From contig JAZQZZ010000039.1 of the NCBI GenBank assembly GCA_045634305.1, positions 32,096 to 96,095 on the forward strand: 64,000 nt of DNA, written 5' to 3'. The notes under the pieces are model-generated. The model had not been told where the DNA came from, ran no database searches, and worked only from the letters and a program-made list of their open reading frames with translations. The DNA comes from HGM04593 sp045634305 (GTDB lineage: Bacteria; Bacteroidota; Bacteroidia; Bacteroidales; Bacteroidaceae). The position numbers were made by a program, and so were the translations under genes. This document shows, in pieces, positions 9,565-17,967 of the stretch (position 1 is the first letter of the stretch; each line of letters starts with the position of its first letter).

Positions 9565-10200
9565 ATGGGATTTTTTAATTTTTTCAAGAAGAAAGACAAA
9601 AACGCCGAGCATCGCATTGGCGGCATGGAGGACTTCATGACCCTCATACGCGTATACTATCAGGCAGCCATGGCAGCTAACATTGGTATAACCAACATCA
9701 ACATGTTGCCCGACCTTGCAACCTTCAAGCGTACCCTGAAGGTGCCCACACAGAACAACAAGCTTGGCGTGGGCGAGCGTAGCAAGTGCAAGAAGATGCT
9801 CGAGCAGCTATACAAACTCGACGAGAGTTTCTTCAAGGAGATTGACAACTCAATAAAGAAGAACTGCAAGAAGATACAGGATGCACAGCCATTCCTCTTT
9901 GCATTCCAGGGCTTCAACAATGACCTCATGATGCTTGTGGGCAACCTGCTCAAGTGGAAGTTCCGCGTGCCGGGCTTCATGCACAAGCTCCTGCACAGCA
10001 TGACCGAGAAGATTGTCAACGACATCTTCACCAAGAACAACTGGAAGGATGAGGCCACATTCCGCACGGTATACTCGGTGCGCAACTACAACGATAAACT
10101 CGGCTACTCACAGGCATGGATTACAGAGTACGTGTACAAAATCATCACACTCGCCAAGAAAGAGCCACGCAAGAACATGGAGGACACCGAAAAGAAATGA
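9565..10200 (+). CDS. Conserved protein of unknown function downstream of yidC
   Basis: 211 residues, not assigned to a family. It begins with an amphipathic, lysine-rich stretch (MGFFNFFKKKDKN) that could touch the membrane. The rest is predicted mainly helical with many Lys and Asn residues and no signal peptide or transmembrane span. A helical segment near residues 100-150 is rich in Phe/Met/Leu (FLFAFQGFNNDLMMLVGNLL). Probable co-transcription with yidC (52 bp, no terminator between). A strong terminator follows. I cannot name a function. Confidence 0.75.
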   Translation: MGFFNFFKKKDKNAEHRIGGMEDFMTLIRVYYQAAMAANIGITNINMLPDLATFKRTLKVPTQNNKLGVGERSKCKKMLEQLYKLDESFFKEIDNSIKKNCKKIQDAQPFLFAFQGFNNDLMMLVGNLLKWKFRVPGFMHKLLHSMTEKIVNDIFTKNNWKDEATFRTVYSVRNYNDKLGYSQAWITEYVYKIITLAKKEPRKNMEDTEKK

Positions 10201-10206
10201 CATTGG

Positions 10207-10239
10207 CAGAGGCTCAAAATTTTGAGCCTCTGTTTTTTT
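10207..10239 (+). terminator. Rho-independent terminator of the yidC transcript
   Basis: Arms 10207-10219 and 10220-10232 form a perfect 26-bp palindrome followed by seven T. It closes the yidC unit just before the next start codon. Confidence 0.9.
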
Positions 10240-10252
10240 AGCAAAGAACAGC

Positions 10253-11437
10253 ATGACAAAATTCCTATACTCATTCAACTGGTGCATCGACACCAGAATA
10301 AAGTCCGAATACAAATCAAAGCCGCTGGGCTCCTTCACGCCGGTACAGACAGAGCATGGCACAATAACTGCAGTAGACAACCCCTACGACTCCTATACCA
10401 AAGGGCTCACTGCAATGTTGCGCATTGCCCTCAATAAAGAGAGCGTGGCAAGAATTCTGGGCGGAATGGAATTGCGCACATGCATGGTCGAAGAGATAAA
10501 CCTCTATGCCGGATTCTGCGGAATGCTCACCATTGAGATATTCGGTTCGGCCGGAGACACAGCCGCCGGCAATTTCAAGGAGTGCTACAACAGTGACATG
10601 ATATCGTTCGCCACACAACTGCCAAGCAGCACAGGACATATTGCCGAACTGCTTGCCCCACTTGCCGACTACACCGACAAGACCGACGGATACCTGTGGG
10701 GACAACCCGAGACACTCCCCCAGTCGGGACTCACCGATGCCAGCGAGAGCTATATATACACCTATAACCTGTTCACCGACAGCGAAAGCGAATGTGCCTC
10801 ATTGCTTGACACATTCGGCATTACCGGCAACGCGCTGAGCATTGGCGGCAACAAGGTTTGGCAAGTATTTGCCAACTACATATGGCACACAGGCTGCAAG
10901 GCCGACTCCGCAGTGACTCATGAGCTGAATTTCTCCTACATCCCCGCGGCATGGGAAGTTCTCATATACGACTCGGGCACCATCTGTTGCAAGAACTTCC
11001 TCAGGAGCATCAATGATGACGTCGATGTCAAACCGGCTGTGATACGTGACATGATTTCACGTGACAACCTTATGTTGCTTGAAGTTGAACTATCAGAGCG
11101 CGAACAGGACTACGAGAAACACCAGCTCACACAACGCTCGAAAAAGGAGTACGGCGCCGAACAGCGCAAATCCTCGTTTGTCAACTCACAGGAAATGCTC
11201 AAATACGCAATCAACGGCATGGAGTCAAAGAAACAGCAATATATATCACGCCTCACCGGTATCATACTTGCGTTCCTCACAGCCCTGTCGGTATATTCCG
11301 TTTTCAGTGACATATACGCTCTGATTACATCAAATGAAAAGACTATACATTTCAACAGCATATCCACAATGATGCTGTCTGCAGCAACGGTAATAATGGT
11401 AGCCGTGCTCTACCTCACCACGCGCAAAGAGAAATAA
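10253..11437 (+). CDS. Unknown protein with two C-terminal membrane spans
   Basis: 394 residues, no family recognised. The first 310 residues are soluble and lack a signal peptide, so they should be cytosolic. They contain many Thr/Ser/Cys residues and a segment resembling a substrate-handling fold (GNKVWQVFANYIWHTG) that I cannot classify. Residues about 285-320 are highly charged and probably coiled coil (ELSEREQDYEKHQLTQRSKK). Two hydrophobic spans follow near 337-358 (LTGIILAFLTALSVYSVFSDI) and 368-387 (MLSAATVIMVAVLYLTTRK), giving a tail-anchored hairpin with a lysine-rich end. This soluble-domain-plus-two-spans layout is shared with many sensor or effector proteins. It lies 21 bp before the GH18 gene. 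Confidence 0.75.
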   Translation: MTKFLYSFNWCIDTRIKSEYKSKPLGSFTPVQTEHGTITAVDNPYDSYTKGLTAMLRIALNKESVARILGGMELRTCMVEEINLYAGFCGMLTIEIFGSAGDTAAGNFKECYNSDMISFATQLPSSTGHIAELLAPLADYTDKTDGYLWGQPETLPQSGLTDASESYIYTYNLFTDSESECASLLDTFGITGNALSIGGNKVWQVFANYIWHTGCKADSAVTHELNFSYIPAAWEVLIYDSGTICCKNFLRSINDDVDVKPAVIRDMISRDNLMLLEVELSEREQDYEKHQLTQRSKKEYGAEQRKSSFVNSQEMLKYAINGMESKKQQYISRLTGIILAFLTALSVYSVFSDIYALITSNEKTIHFNSISTMMLSAATVIMVAVLYLTTRKEK

Positions 11438-11458
11438 CCAACCCCAACCCGCAAAGTT

Positions 11459-14400
11459 ATGAAAAGATATGCCATCGCACTGTTGATGCTTTTTGCATCG
11501 CTCGGTACCACAGCACAAGTAACAAACAATGCCATCAGTTTCGAGAGAAACGGCCGAGTATCATTGGGTACGCCACACAACAGCGGAGCAAACGTTACCA
11601 CCTTGCAGCTATGGATCAACCCGCAACACTGGATTCCCGGAGCAAACATCATCACCTGGGGCAACAGCCTCAACATGCAGTTGGGAACACCAGGTGAGCT
11701 TATAATAGAAAGCAATGGCGACACTCTTTCATTCAGCGATACCAAGCTGACAACCGGCAATTGGGCGCATATCACGTTGCTTCTCGACGGCAACAGCCTC
11801 AGTATGCTTGTAAACAATGCCAACCGACAGGACCGCACTCTGTCGGCAGCATTCGCCACACCCACAGCAGAGCCCATGTTGCTTGGTGGCGGTTTCCTTG
11901 GACGTATGGACGAGGTACGCATGTGGGATTTCATACTCCCTGCCGACTACAACCGGTTCTGGAACAACACAATCGACAGTTTCAACCCACTGTGGAGCCA
12001 CCTGACAGGCTACTGGAAATTCGACCAGACACGCCTTGAGAGTAACGTCTACGACTATAGCGGCAAAGGACATAACGGAACATTCAGTGCAAGCGGTGTT
12101 GAACGCACTCCGGTCACCGATAACCCCGACTTCGTCTACCGCCGCAATCTCGCATACGCCGATTGCAGCCGTTTCTTTGACCGCGGCGTGCAGCATGGTC
12201 AGTACCTCAAAAGCAACGTCATAAGCATTATTGGAGCAACTGCGCAAGCCGACGGCTCATTGAAATATAAGCAACCCGACAACAAGGGCAGCATCACCGG
12301 CGGTATCTACCTTGCCGAACACAACGGACGCACTGGTGTGCTTGACCTTGCAGGCAATGGTGCACAGATGAACGTTGGTAAAGATGCACTCATCGCCTAC
12401 AACAACAGCAACTATCTTGCAAGCACCACGGCCTACACCTTCATGACATGGCTATCTATTGACACATGGACACCGGGCGCATATCTTTTAATTAAAGAAA
12501 GTGACACAAACAACGGCATCTCATTACGCATGGGTAATGCACAAGGCGAATTCATCTTGCGTTGCAACGGCTTGGAATTCACATATGCCACCACACTACA
12601 ACTTAACAAATGGCATCACATAGGTTTCTCTACCAATGCAACCACACTTGGCAACGAGTTTGTCGTTGTATTTGACGAAACGATTGTCACACCTACCTAC
12701 AGCCACACTACCGCAGCCACTACCACGCTCACCGGTTTGCGCTCAACCGACTGCATCATTGGCGCAGGCATTGACGGCAAGCTCGACGAGACAATCACAT
12801 GGTCGCAGAAGTTCGGTGCAAGCGACATTGTTGCACAGGGCAATACACCTGTTGAACCAGGCATTGGAAAAGCCATAACCGGAGCCTATTCACGCAGTGT
12901 CGATGGCATGTGGAAATATGACATTGCCGAGGACCTAGGACGCGACAGTTACTCAACCCCCGAGTGGTTCAGAATGATAAAGGCCACCTTCGAGGGTTAC
13001 GAAGGAGCCCACGTAACCATAAGCATCGACAAATGGTCCGACGAGTTCTTTACCAAGATAAACAACAATGCCCAATACCGGGAAGCACTTGCCAACGCTA
13101 TTTCACAGATGGGCAACGAGCCGTTCCTCGACGGTGTCGACTACGATTTCGAGTGGAACAACAACTGGAGCGGCATTGGTACCCTGTGCCAACTGGTACG
13201 CGCCAAACTGCACGACGGCAAGATACAAGCCGTGTCGCCACATGAGCTCTACTACAACTTCCCTACCGACAAGATGCAGTATGTCGACTATTTCAACTTC
13301 CAGGACTATGGCCCCGGAAACAAGAACATATTCAACTTCAACAACTACAAGAACTTCTTTACCAAGGCAAAGAGCTACGGTTACCCTGTTGAAAAGATAA
13401 TGCTCTCATATGCAACCACCACAAGCGGTGCCATGTACAGCAACGGCAGCCGCCCGGCAAACACACATCCCGAATTCTACCCCACAGGCTGGCGTTCAAT
13501 GCCATATGAAACATTCGAGTACAGCCAGAACAGCTACGACGTAGGCGATGGACTTACACGCTACTTTACCGGCATGGAACAGGTATGGCTACGCAGTGAA
13601 TATATGAACAACAACGGCTGCGCAGGAATATTCTATTGGGACATGGGCAACGACACACGCGATTGCAACGACCCGCGCTCACTTGCCACATATGCATCGT
13701 TTGCCATAAACAGCAACGTACAGAAAATTGTTGAAAAGATTGAAACTGCAGCCGAAGCCCCTGCAGAATATGAATATGAAGAGAGTGCCACCGGATACTA
13801 TCGCATACGCGGAGCCGGTGACGGACACACAACGCACTATCTCTACCAGAACGGCGACGAACTCTATTCCGGCGAAAAAGGAGGCGAGGTGCGCAGCATA
13901 TTCTGCTTTGAGGAGGCAGCCGAAAGCAACACGTTCTATCTGAAAGCCAACGACGGCCGTTACATCCAGGACCGCAGCAAGTTGCAGACAAAGCAATCCA
14001 TCTACCGCTTCGATACCACCCCTGTATCATACAGCATCAAGGGCGAGGAATACGACTACCCCGAGGGACATTACTGCCTTGAGCAGACCTACTATACCCC
14101 CGGCAAACCCGATTTCACCGACGTGCAGCGATGCCTCAAATGCAACGGCAACAACGAGGGCGCATCAACCTGGGGACCTTGGACTGCGGCATCACATTGG
14201 GCAATAGAGCCTGTCTATGGATATGACGTCTACACTGTTACACTGGCAGACATCGATGCCATCACATGTCTCATTCCCGGCTACACCGGCAGCAACATGA
14301 TATACAACGGAGGTTTCATAGTCCTGACTGCTGGAGGAGAGATAACAGCCGATGAGATAGCCGCGGCCAGTGGCGAGGAGATAACCGTTAGCATTGACAA

Positions 14401-14566
14401 GAACGCAAAGAGCATTGCCGTTGCAGCCGGCGCTACAGGCATTGACAGGATGACTGAGCAAAGAACAGAGAGCACAGAGATTCACGACCTCACAGGCCGC
14501 CGTGTAGAAACCATCACAGCTCCCGGCGTTTACATTATAAATGGGAAAAAGAGAGTTGTAAAGTAA
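11459..14566 (+). CDS. Secreted GH18 enzyme with two LamG-like domains and sorting-like tail
   Basis: 1035 residues with a signal peptide (MKRYAIALLMLFASLGTTAQ). Two concanavalin/LamG-type jelly rolls are visible (about 30-195 with MDEVRMWDFILP, and 310-460 with KLDETITWSQK). Residues about 470-750 are a GH18 barrel: DGVDYDFEW at 558-566 is the family DxxDxDxE signature, with E565 the catalytic acid, and AGIFYWDMGNDT is a late strand. This suggests an endo-beta-N-acetylglucosaminidase or chitinase acting on N-glycans or GlcNAc polymers. Residues 775-960 look like a carbohydrate-binding trefoil-like region (GYYRIRGAGDGHTTHYLYQN). The end (IHDLTGRRVETITAPGVYII then KKRVVK) resembles a type IX secretion sorting domain. 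Substrate is inferred. Confidence 0.87.
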   Translation: MKRYAIALLMLFASLGTTAQVTNNAISFERNGRVSLGTPHNSGANVTTLQLWINPQHWIPGANIITWGNSLNMQLGTPGELIIESNGDTLSFSDTKLTTGNWAHITLLLDGNSLSMLVNNANRQDRTLSAAFATPTAEPMLLGGGFLGRMDEVRMWDFILPADYNRFWNNTIDSFNPLWSHLTGYWKFDQTRLESNVYDYSGKGHNGTFSASGVERTPVTDNPDFVYRRNLAYADCSRFFDRGVQHGQYLKSNVISIIGATAQADGSLKYKQPDNKGSITGGIYLAEHNGRTGVLDLAGNGAQMNVGKDALIAYNNSNYLASTTAYTFMTWLSIDTWTPGAYLLIKESDTNNGISLRMGNAQGEFILRCNGLEFTYATTLQLNKWHHIGFSTNATTLGNEFVVVFDETIVTPTYSHTTAATTTLTGLRSTDCIIGAGIDGKLDETITWSQKFGASDIVAQGNTPVEPGIGKAITGAYSRSVDGMWKYDIAEDLGRDSYSTPEWFRMIKATFEGYEGAHVTISIDKWSDEFFTKINNNAQYREALANAISQMGNEPFLDGVDYDFEWNNNWSGIGTLCQLVRAKLHDGKIQAVSPHELYYNFPTDKMQYVDYFNFQDYGPGNKNIFNFNNYKNFFTKAKSYGYPVEKIMLSYATTTSGAMYSNGSRPANTHPEFYPTGWRSMPYETFEYSQNSYDVGDGLTRYFTGMEQVWLRSEYMNNNGCAGIFYWDMGNDTRDCNDPRSLATYASFAINSNVQKIVEKIETAAEAPAEYEYEESATGYYRIRGAGDGHTTHYLYQNGDELYSGEKGGEVRSIFCFEEAAESNTFYLKANDGRYIQDRSKLQTKQSIYRFDTTPVSYSIKGEEYDYPEGHYCLEQTYYTPGKPDFTDVQRCLKCNGNNEGASTWGPWTAASHWAIEPVYGYDVYTVTLADIDAITCLIPGYTGSNMIYNGGFIVLTAGGEITADEIAAASGEEITVSIDKNAKSIAVAAGATGIDRMTEQRTESTEIHDLTGRRVETITAPGVYIINGKKRVVK

Positions 14567-14613
14567 CACAGTCCCAAACAAGGAGCCCCTCTCCACCTGA
14601 ACGCAACAGCCCC

Positions 14614-15201
14614 ATGAACAACATCAGCGAAAAGCACCCGTTGGAGCCATTCCTGCCACAGAATGCAAGGATTCTGATGCTTGGCAGTTTCCCGCCGCCG
14701 CAAGCCAAATGGTCAATGCACTTCTTCTACCCTAACTGGATAAACGACATGTGGCGCGTGATGGGATTGCTGTTCTTCGGCGACAGACACCATTTTGAGC
14801 TGAAAGACGAAAAACGTTTCGACAAAGAAGCTGTTGTGGAGTTCTGTACCCGGCAGGGAATAGCACTCTACGACACAGCGTGCGAGGTTGTGAGACTAAA
14901 GGAAAACGCATCCGACAAATTCCTTGAGATAAAGACAGCGACCGACATTGCAGCCCTGCTCACCAAACTGCCACAATGCACAGCCATTGTCACCACAGGG
15001 CAGAAAGCCACCGACACCATCGTGGAGAAATTTGGCTGCGTCACACCACTGATGGGCGACAGAACCACCCTGCACATTGCGGGACGCGAGTACAATTTCT
15101 GGCGCATGCCATCAACCTCCCGCGCCTATCCCCTCGCCCTAGAAAAGAAAGCCGCCCACTACCTCAAAATGCTAAAATTTGAAGGCATATCAAGCCTTTA
15201 A
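14614..15201 (+). CDS. Uracil-DNA-glycosylase-superfamily protein
   Basis: 195 residues. RILMLGSFPPPQAKWSMHFF at the N-terminus is the GxxP-type motif I region of the UDG fold. MPSTSRAYPL near the C-terminus is the motif II loop (family 6 hypoxanthine-DNA glycosylase-like proteins have a PSTS sequence there). Between them, TAIVTTGQKATDTIVEKFG is the typical central strand-helix. Likely a single-domain DNA base-excision enzyme removing deaminated bases, acting in the cytosol. Which base is removed cannot be told. The start at 14614 is preceded by AACGCAACAGCCCC with no strong Shine-Dalgarno, normal for this phylum. It is the last gene before the AT-rich accessory block. Confidence 0.82.
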   Translation: MNNISEKHPLEPFLPQNARILMLGSFPPPQAKWSMHFFYPNWINDMWRVMGLLFFGDRHHFELKDEKRFDKEAVVEFCTRQGIALYDTACEVVRLKENASDKFLEIKTATDIAALLTKLPQCTAIVTTGQKATDTIVEKFGCVTPLMGDRTTLHIAGREYNFWRMPSTSRAYPLALEKKAAHYLKMLKFEGISSL

Positions 15202-15219
15202 AATAAAAAATAACAAAGT

Positions 15220-15252
15220 TTTGCATTTATTATGTTTTTTTCTTTATATTTG
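15220..15252 (+). promoter_or_regulatory. Promoter of the tubulin/vWA/protease operon
   Basis: TTTG at 15220-15223 and TATATTTG at 15245-15252, 21 bp apart, match the Bacteroidetes promoter pattern well. It lies about 100 bp upstream of the first start codon, leaving a long structured leader. Confidence 0.6.
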
Positions 15253-15256
15253 CGTA

Positions 15257-15292
15257 TTGGCAATGTTGCACCCCGATATGCAAGGTTGCCAA
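15257..15292 (+). promoter_or_regulatory. Inverted repeat in the operon leader
   Basis: TTGGCAA (15257-15263) plus TTGCA (15266-15270) pair with TGCAA (15279-15283) plus TTGCCAA (15286-15292), separated by a 2-nt internal mismatch and an 8-nt loop. It sits directly after the promoter, so it could be an operator or an RNA hairpin in the leader. Confidence 0.5.
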
Positions 15293-15350
15293 CATTTTGA
15301 TTGTCAAACCATTAGAATCATTTCAAAGTATAAAAACATTATTTGATAAT

Positions 15351-15869
15351 ATGAGAAACTATTTCTACATCATTGCCATTTTGTCGCTTATGGTTTCATG
15401 TACATCCACTCTATCTGAACCATCAAACAAGAAAGAATATATTGAGGATGCACGTAATTTCTACAATCAGGTAGAGGATAACAAGAACACCATCAATCAC
15501 AAGCTTTGGAGCGAATATAAGAACATGAATGATAAGATTATTGGAGAGTACTATCTTCGTTTCAGAGAAGAACTTGTAGCCAGGGAGATTGTATTCATTG
15601 GCAACCAGAACAAGAAATTCAAAAAATATTATTCTGACTACAAAACGCGATATGATTTGGTTGATGAATCTCTAAAAAACGATGGTGATTCAATCAAGAT
15701 TGCAAGGAAAATTAAGAAATACCATGAAAATGGGCAAGAAAATGAATTAACTCAATATCTTGAGGATGCCATTGCTTTGGGTGGCAAAACCAAGATTTAT
15801 CCCAAAGCAATACTTTTTGACCTTGAAATTGACGAAGAATACAGCTACCTTTGGGGAGAAGAATGGTAA
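15351..15869 (+). CDS. Small lipoprotein, first gene of the tubulin/vWA/protease operon
   Basis: 172 residues from the ATG at 15351. A longer in-frame reading from 15297 would bury the signal peptide and is rejected. MRNYFYIIAILSLMVSC is a lipoprotein signal with C17 as the lipidated residue, so it is anchored in a membrane facing the periplasm. The mature part is helical and rich in Lys, Glu and Tyr (EYIEDARNFYNQVEDNKNTI, KKFKKYYSDYKTRYD), ending in a Trp-rich acidic tail (EYSYLWGEEW). No family is recognised. It lies 24 bp before the vWA gene. A role in a periplasmic complex with that protein is inferred from operon position and location only. Confidence 0.75.
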   Translation: MRNYFYIIAILSLMVSCTSTLSEPSNKKEYIEDARNFYNQVEDNKNTINHKLWSEYKNMNDKIIGEYYLRFREELVAREIVFIGNQNKKFKKYYSDYKTRYDLVDESLKNDGDSIKIARKIKKYHENGQENELTQYLEDAIALGGKTKIYPKAILFDLEIDEEYSYLWGEEW

Positions 15870-15893
15870 TAACAAACTAATAAAAAATAATAT

Positions 15894-17009
15894 ATGAATT
15901 ATAAAGCTATTATCGCAATTCTGTCACTGTGCTTTGCTGCGCCCACAATAACTGTAAATGCGCAAGAGACGAACGACAAGCAGTTTTATGTCTATCTTTG
16001 GGATGTGACACTCTCTATGCTTGGTCCAGAAAGAGGAGGTGTAGAGGATGTCTGGGACAGCACCAAAGAGTGGCTGATAAACGAAATCAAGTCTAGAAAG
16101 ACTAACCCTGGCGACACAATCGTCGTTTGCCCTTTCCAAGAGTGCATTATCAGTGGTGATACAGGTTTGAAAAGGATCGATGCAAAAACCGTCGTGCCAA
16201 GACCATACGTATCCGATGCAACAGGTGAACCAATGACTTATGACTCCCCATGGAAATTTCCGGCAACTCCCAACGGCAAGCGCGAACTTATAAAGAAAAT
16301 TGAATCGTTCGTGCAACCGCATCACGGCAAAACGAACCTTTATGACCCATTAATGGATGCAAAAAGGGATTATGTCGACATGACCAAGCATAGTACAACC
16401 ATATACATGCTTACAGATGGTATAGATGATTTCAATGAGAATACAGACAAGTCATTCATCAAGGAAATAAATGAAAAATGGAGTAAAAGAGACCCGTTGC
16501 TTATCTATATCCGTTTAACAGATGCTGCATGCGCCGACATAAAACCTAGTGACAATGTTGAGATAATCAATCCCAAAGAAAGGCTAATTGAAATTTCGGC
16601 AACAGTAGCCGGTAAATATAATTTTATTGACGCTGTAAAAGAAAACAGAAAGACACAAACAATCAACATCAATCAGGTACAAAAAAACTATGAGCTACCT
16701 GAAGGCATAAAAATAAAAGTGACATCAGACAATAATCCTTATGTCAAGATTGACGATGTATGCGAAGTCGTTGACGGAAAAATCGACGTCAAACTCAAAT
16801 ACAACCAACAGACTGTTGACGAAAACATATACAGCAACAGCACCATTGACCTGAACTTCAATGTTGTCAACGACAAGTTGATTAGCGATGATGGATATGT
16901 TTATATCATCTCTCTCTCAAATACAAGTTCAAAGACACTTGAGTTGGTAAACAAAGTTCAAAAGACTTTGAAAATCAAGCTTAGAAAAGCTGAACCCATT
17001 GAAGAATAA
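15894..17009 (+). CDS. Exported von Willebrand factor A (vWA) domain protein
   Basis: 371 residues with a cleavable signal peptide (MNYKAIIAILSLCFAAPTI..NAQ), so periplasmic. Residues 30-225 form a vWA fold: YVYLWDVTLSM holds the metal-site motif DxTxS (D37, T39, S41; the usual form is DxSxS), HGKTNLYDPL gives the conserved Thr (T147) and YMLTDGIDDF the Asp (D175). The metal-ion-dependent adhesion site therefore looks complete. Residues 230-371 are beta-rich without a known name. vWA domains mediate protein-protein contacts and often act as adaptors in multi-protein machines. Fifteen bp separate it from the next gene. Its partner is probably the periplasmic part of the following membrane protein (inference). 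Confidence 0.85.
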   Translation: MNYKAIIAILSLCFAAPTITVNAQETNDKQFYVYLWDVTLSMLGPERGGVEDVWDSTKEWLINEIKSRKTNPGDTIVVCPFQECIISGDTGLKRIDAKTVVPRPYVSDATGEPMTYDSPWKFPATPNGKRELIKKIESFVQPHHGKTNLYDPLMDAKRDYVDMTKHSTTIYMLTDGIDDFNENTDKSFIKEINEKWSKRDPLLIYIRLTDAACADIKPSDNVEIINPKERLIEISATVAGKYNFIDAVKENRKTQTININQVQKNYELPEGIKIKVTSDNNPYVKIDDVCEVVDGKIDVKLKYNQQTVDENIYSNSTIDLNFNVVNDKLISDDGYVYIISLSNTSSKTLELVNKVQKTLKIKLRKAEPIEE

Positions 17010-17024
17010 ATAAAAAAGATAAAA

Positions 17025-17930
17025 ATGAAAGCATTACTTCGTATTATACCACTTTTAGTGATAGCAATACTCGTTTCTTGTGGTCAGGACAAAGACAGGT
17101 ATGCATTGTTCGGTGAGACCAAAGCCTATGAGTCATGGGGATGGCACGAATACACTCCCCAGAAAATGGAGCGTTATCTGGATCTTGAATGGAACGATGC
17201 CTGCAAGAATTGGCTCAAGGACAAGCCAATTACAATAGCAGTGTATACCACTGATGATTATGGTGACGAGATTCCCGCAGAAGACGTAAAGATTTACAAG
17301 AACGATGTACTTTGTGAAGGAAATAGTTTCACTGTCACCACAGATGAGACCGAAGTAAAATTCGCACTTGAGTTCAAGAAAAGTGCAAAGGACGGTGAAC
17401 ACATTTACTCTTTGAAATACATACCCGAAGGGGGAGAAACAGAGATTCTTGACGAGATTTCTTTCGAAAGTTTCGGTGATGACAACAAGATGATGGCCGA
17501 CAAAGAGACCATTATGAACCCATTGAAAGAAAAAGTCATATGGGCAACATGTATTTTCTTGACTGTTAGTATATTATGGTATATTCTGTCACGTTTTGTA
17601 TTTTGGCGTAAAACACCATTCTCAAAGGTTACAATCACATACGAGAACGGTTCAGAAAGAACTATCAGAATGAAGGGTGGCAACAGCCTTGTATGTACAG
17701 CAAACACAAAGACCAAGGATTCTTTCTTTGCAAAGCTTTTCAAAGGAAGCAGACCATACGAATATCACGATTTCTGGACGTCACCGGTTACTATCGGCCG
17801 CGGCACAAGAAGCAACAGCATATCGTTCACCGGAACAAGACGATATTCAATAAATGGTGAAAGGATACGACGTAGTCCAATTGAAATAATAAACGAGAAC
17901 GGCGAAAAAGCTACAATACAAACAACGTAA
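17025..17930 (+). CDS. Lipoprotein with one transmembrane span bridging periplasm and cytosol
   Basis: 301 residues. The N-terminus is a lipoprotein signal (LLVIAILVSC, C19), followed by a periplasmic domain of about 145 residues with beta-rich, possibly Ig-like character. A single strong membrane span follows (VIWATCIFLTVSILWYILS, about 171-190). The last 105 residues should be cytosolic: strands such as SKVTITYENGSERTIRMKGG, then PVTIGRGTRSNSISF and SINGERIRRSPIEI. The lipid anchor and transmembrane span together imply inner-membrane retention with both faces exposed. This makes it a candidate link between the exported vWA protein upstream and the cytosolic tubulin-like protein downstream (37 bp on). 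No family recognised. Confidence 0.75.
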   Translation: MKALLRIIPLLVIAILVSCGQDKDRYALFGETKAYESWGWHEYTPQKMERYLDLEWNDACKNWLKDKPITIAVYTTDDYGDEIPAEDVKIYKNDVLCEGNSFTVTTDETEVKFALEFKKSAKDGEHIYSLKYIPEGGETEILDEISFESFGDDNKMMADKETIMNPLKEKVIWATCIFLTVSILWYILSRFVFWRKTPFSKVTITYENGSERTIRMKGGNSLVCTANTKTKDSFFAKLFKGSRPYEYHDFWTSPVTIGRGTRSNSISFTGTRRYSINGERIRRSPIEIINENGEKATIQTT

Positions 17931-17967
17931 TCAACAAAAAAATAATAACAACTTAATTCATTTAACT

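Noticed and set aside
15297..15350. Longer start for the first operon lipoprotein
   Set aside because: It would place 18 residues before a clear lipoprotein signal; 15351 is preferred.
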